Shown here piece after piece: positions 63,652-64,000 of a DNA stretch of 64,000 bases. Positions within the stretch are counted from its first letter, which is position 1. Each line of letters starts with the position of its first letter. The DNA is taken from NCBI RefSeq assembly GCF_016019935.1, contig NZ_JAECMT010000004.1, forward strand, positions 833-64,832, written 5' to 3'. Made by a program: the position numbers and the translations under genes. Under the pieces are notes generated by a model. The model searched no databases. It worked only from the letters and a program-made list of their open reading frames with translations, and was not told where the DNA came from. This DNA is from Paenibacillus sp. GSMTC-2017. Lineage in GTDB: Bacteria; Bacillota; Bacilli; Paenibacillales; Paenibacillaceae.

Positions 63652-64000
63652 CTACTGTCTTCTGGGTTTTGACGGTTTTGATCTAAACCTATTCCACGGT
63701 CCGCCCGTGAAGTGGGGACGTTCGTCTTGTGCCCAGCGAGGAGCTCGAATAATGGTATCTCCAAGCTGAGAGGTTTGGAGTGGAGCAACCGGCGATAGAT
63801 AAGGCACCCCGAAAGAGCGAAGGGAGAGCATGTGAATTAGGATAAGAAGAACAGCTAAAACAACGCCATACAACCCGAGAAAACCGGCACAGAACATAAT
63901 TGGAAACCGAATAATTCTTAAGGCGATGCCAAGCGGGTAGCTAGGAATCAAAAATGATGCTACTCCTGTTATAGCAACTACCATAATCATGGGAGAAGAA
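63652..64000 (-). CDS. germinant receptor A subunit, C-terminal part (GerA family)
   Basis: About 116 codons of the C-terminus; the gene continues beyond the window. The sequence SSPMIMVVAITGVASFLIPSYPLG...RIIRFPIMFCAGFLGLYGVVLAVLLILIHMLSLRSFGVPYLSPVAPL is the conserved last membrane region of GerA/SpoVAF proteins, recognised by pattern; a basic tail (RPHFTGGPWNRFRSKPSKPRRQ-like) follows. The stop lies 18 nt before gerC. No start codon is in view. Confidence 0.92.
   Translation of the reverse strand, partial: SSPMIMVVAITGVASFLIPSYPLGIALRIIRFPIMFCAGFLGLYGVVLAVLLILIHMLSLRSFGVPYLSPVAPLQTSQLGDTIIRAPRWAQDERPHFTGGPWNRFRSKPSKPRRQ

Overview
The window is the replication-origin region of an endospore-forming Firmicute, most likely Paenibacillaceae (Paenibacillus/Cohnella type). 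The basis is the gene order gyrA-gyrB-remB-recF-yaaA-dnaN-dnaA-oriC-rpmH-rnpA-yidC-jag-mnmE-mnmG-rsmG-noc-parA-parB, spore genes (yyaC, a ger germinant-receptor operon, a YheC/YheD-type ATP-grasp gene), RemB, DarB and GdpP, and a 16S rRNA gene starting just past gyrA. No species can be named from this alone.

Layout. 1-12.2 kb: left replichore, nearly all genes on the minus strand and so pointing away from the origin: 5' end of 16S rRNA, a degenerate HD-GYP protein, gyrA, an inverted ATP-grasp gene, gyrB, remB, recF, yaaA, dnaN, dnaA. The origin is bipartite: one DnaA-box cluster upstream of dnaA (about 11.7-12.04 kb) and a second between dnaA and dnaN with a six-copy DnaA-trio, the likely unwinding site. 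12.2-25.3 kb: right replichore core (rpmH, rnpA, yidC, jag, mnmE, mnmG, rsmG, noc, parA, parB, with two parS sites), then a PLP enzyme, DUF4446, yyaC, DUF3343, an MscS channel and DUF951.

25.4-37.8 kb is an accessory block between the DUF951 gene and rpsF: a PhnA-type zinc-ribbon protein, an ECF sigma/anti-sigma pair, tRNA-Ser(CGA), a coiled-coil membrane protein, a secreted stalk-ankyrin-MORN protein, then a tight five-gene cassette (31.16-36.31 kb) matching the uncharacterised STM4015-STM4014-STM4013-STM4012-STM4011 set: leucine-rich protein, ATP-grasp, alkaline-phosphatase-like hydrolase and two radical SAM enzymes. This cassette is the best candidate here for an undescribed system. Two DUF805 copies (one truncated) and yjzC follow.

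37.9-46.4 kb: rpsF-ssb-rpsR, a lipoprotein, an IscA-type protein, Mn/Fe superoxide dismutase, a 50-codon ORF with an FMN reductase, a SufR-like regulator, ferredoxin-NADP reductase and the KtrAB potassium transporter. 46.5-52.5 kb: Mrp Na+/H+ antiporter operon with MrpA and MrpB fused, behind a strong promoter and a leader terminator. 53-61 kb: LCP protein, darB, then yybS-gdpP-rplI-dnaB and purA. 61-64 kb: minus-strand germinant-receptor operon (A, C, small D-like, B), with gerA running off the window.

Physiological links: ion and c-di-AMP homeostasis are concentrated here (KtrAB, Mrp, MscS, DarB, GdpP), as are chromosome replication, segregation and spore formation/germination. Many genes start with GTG or TTG; several starts below were moved to match the ribosome-binding site.
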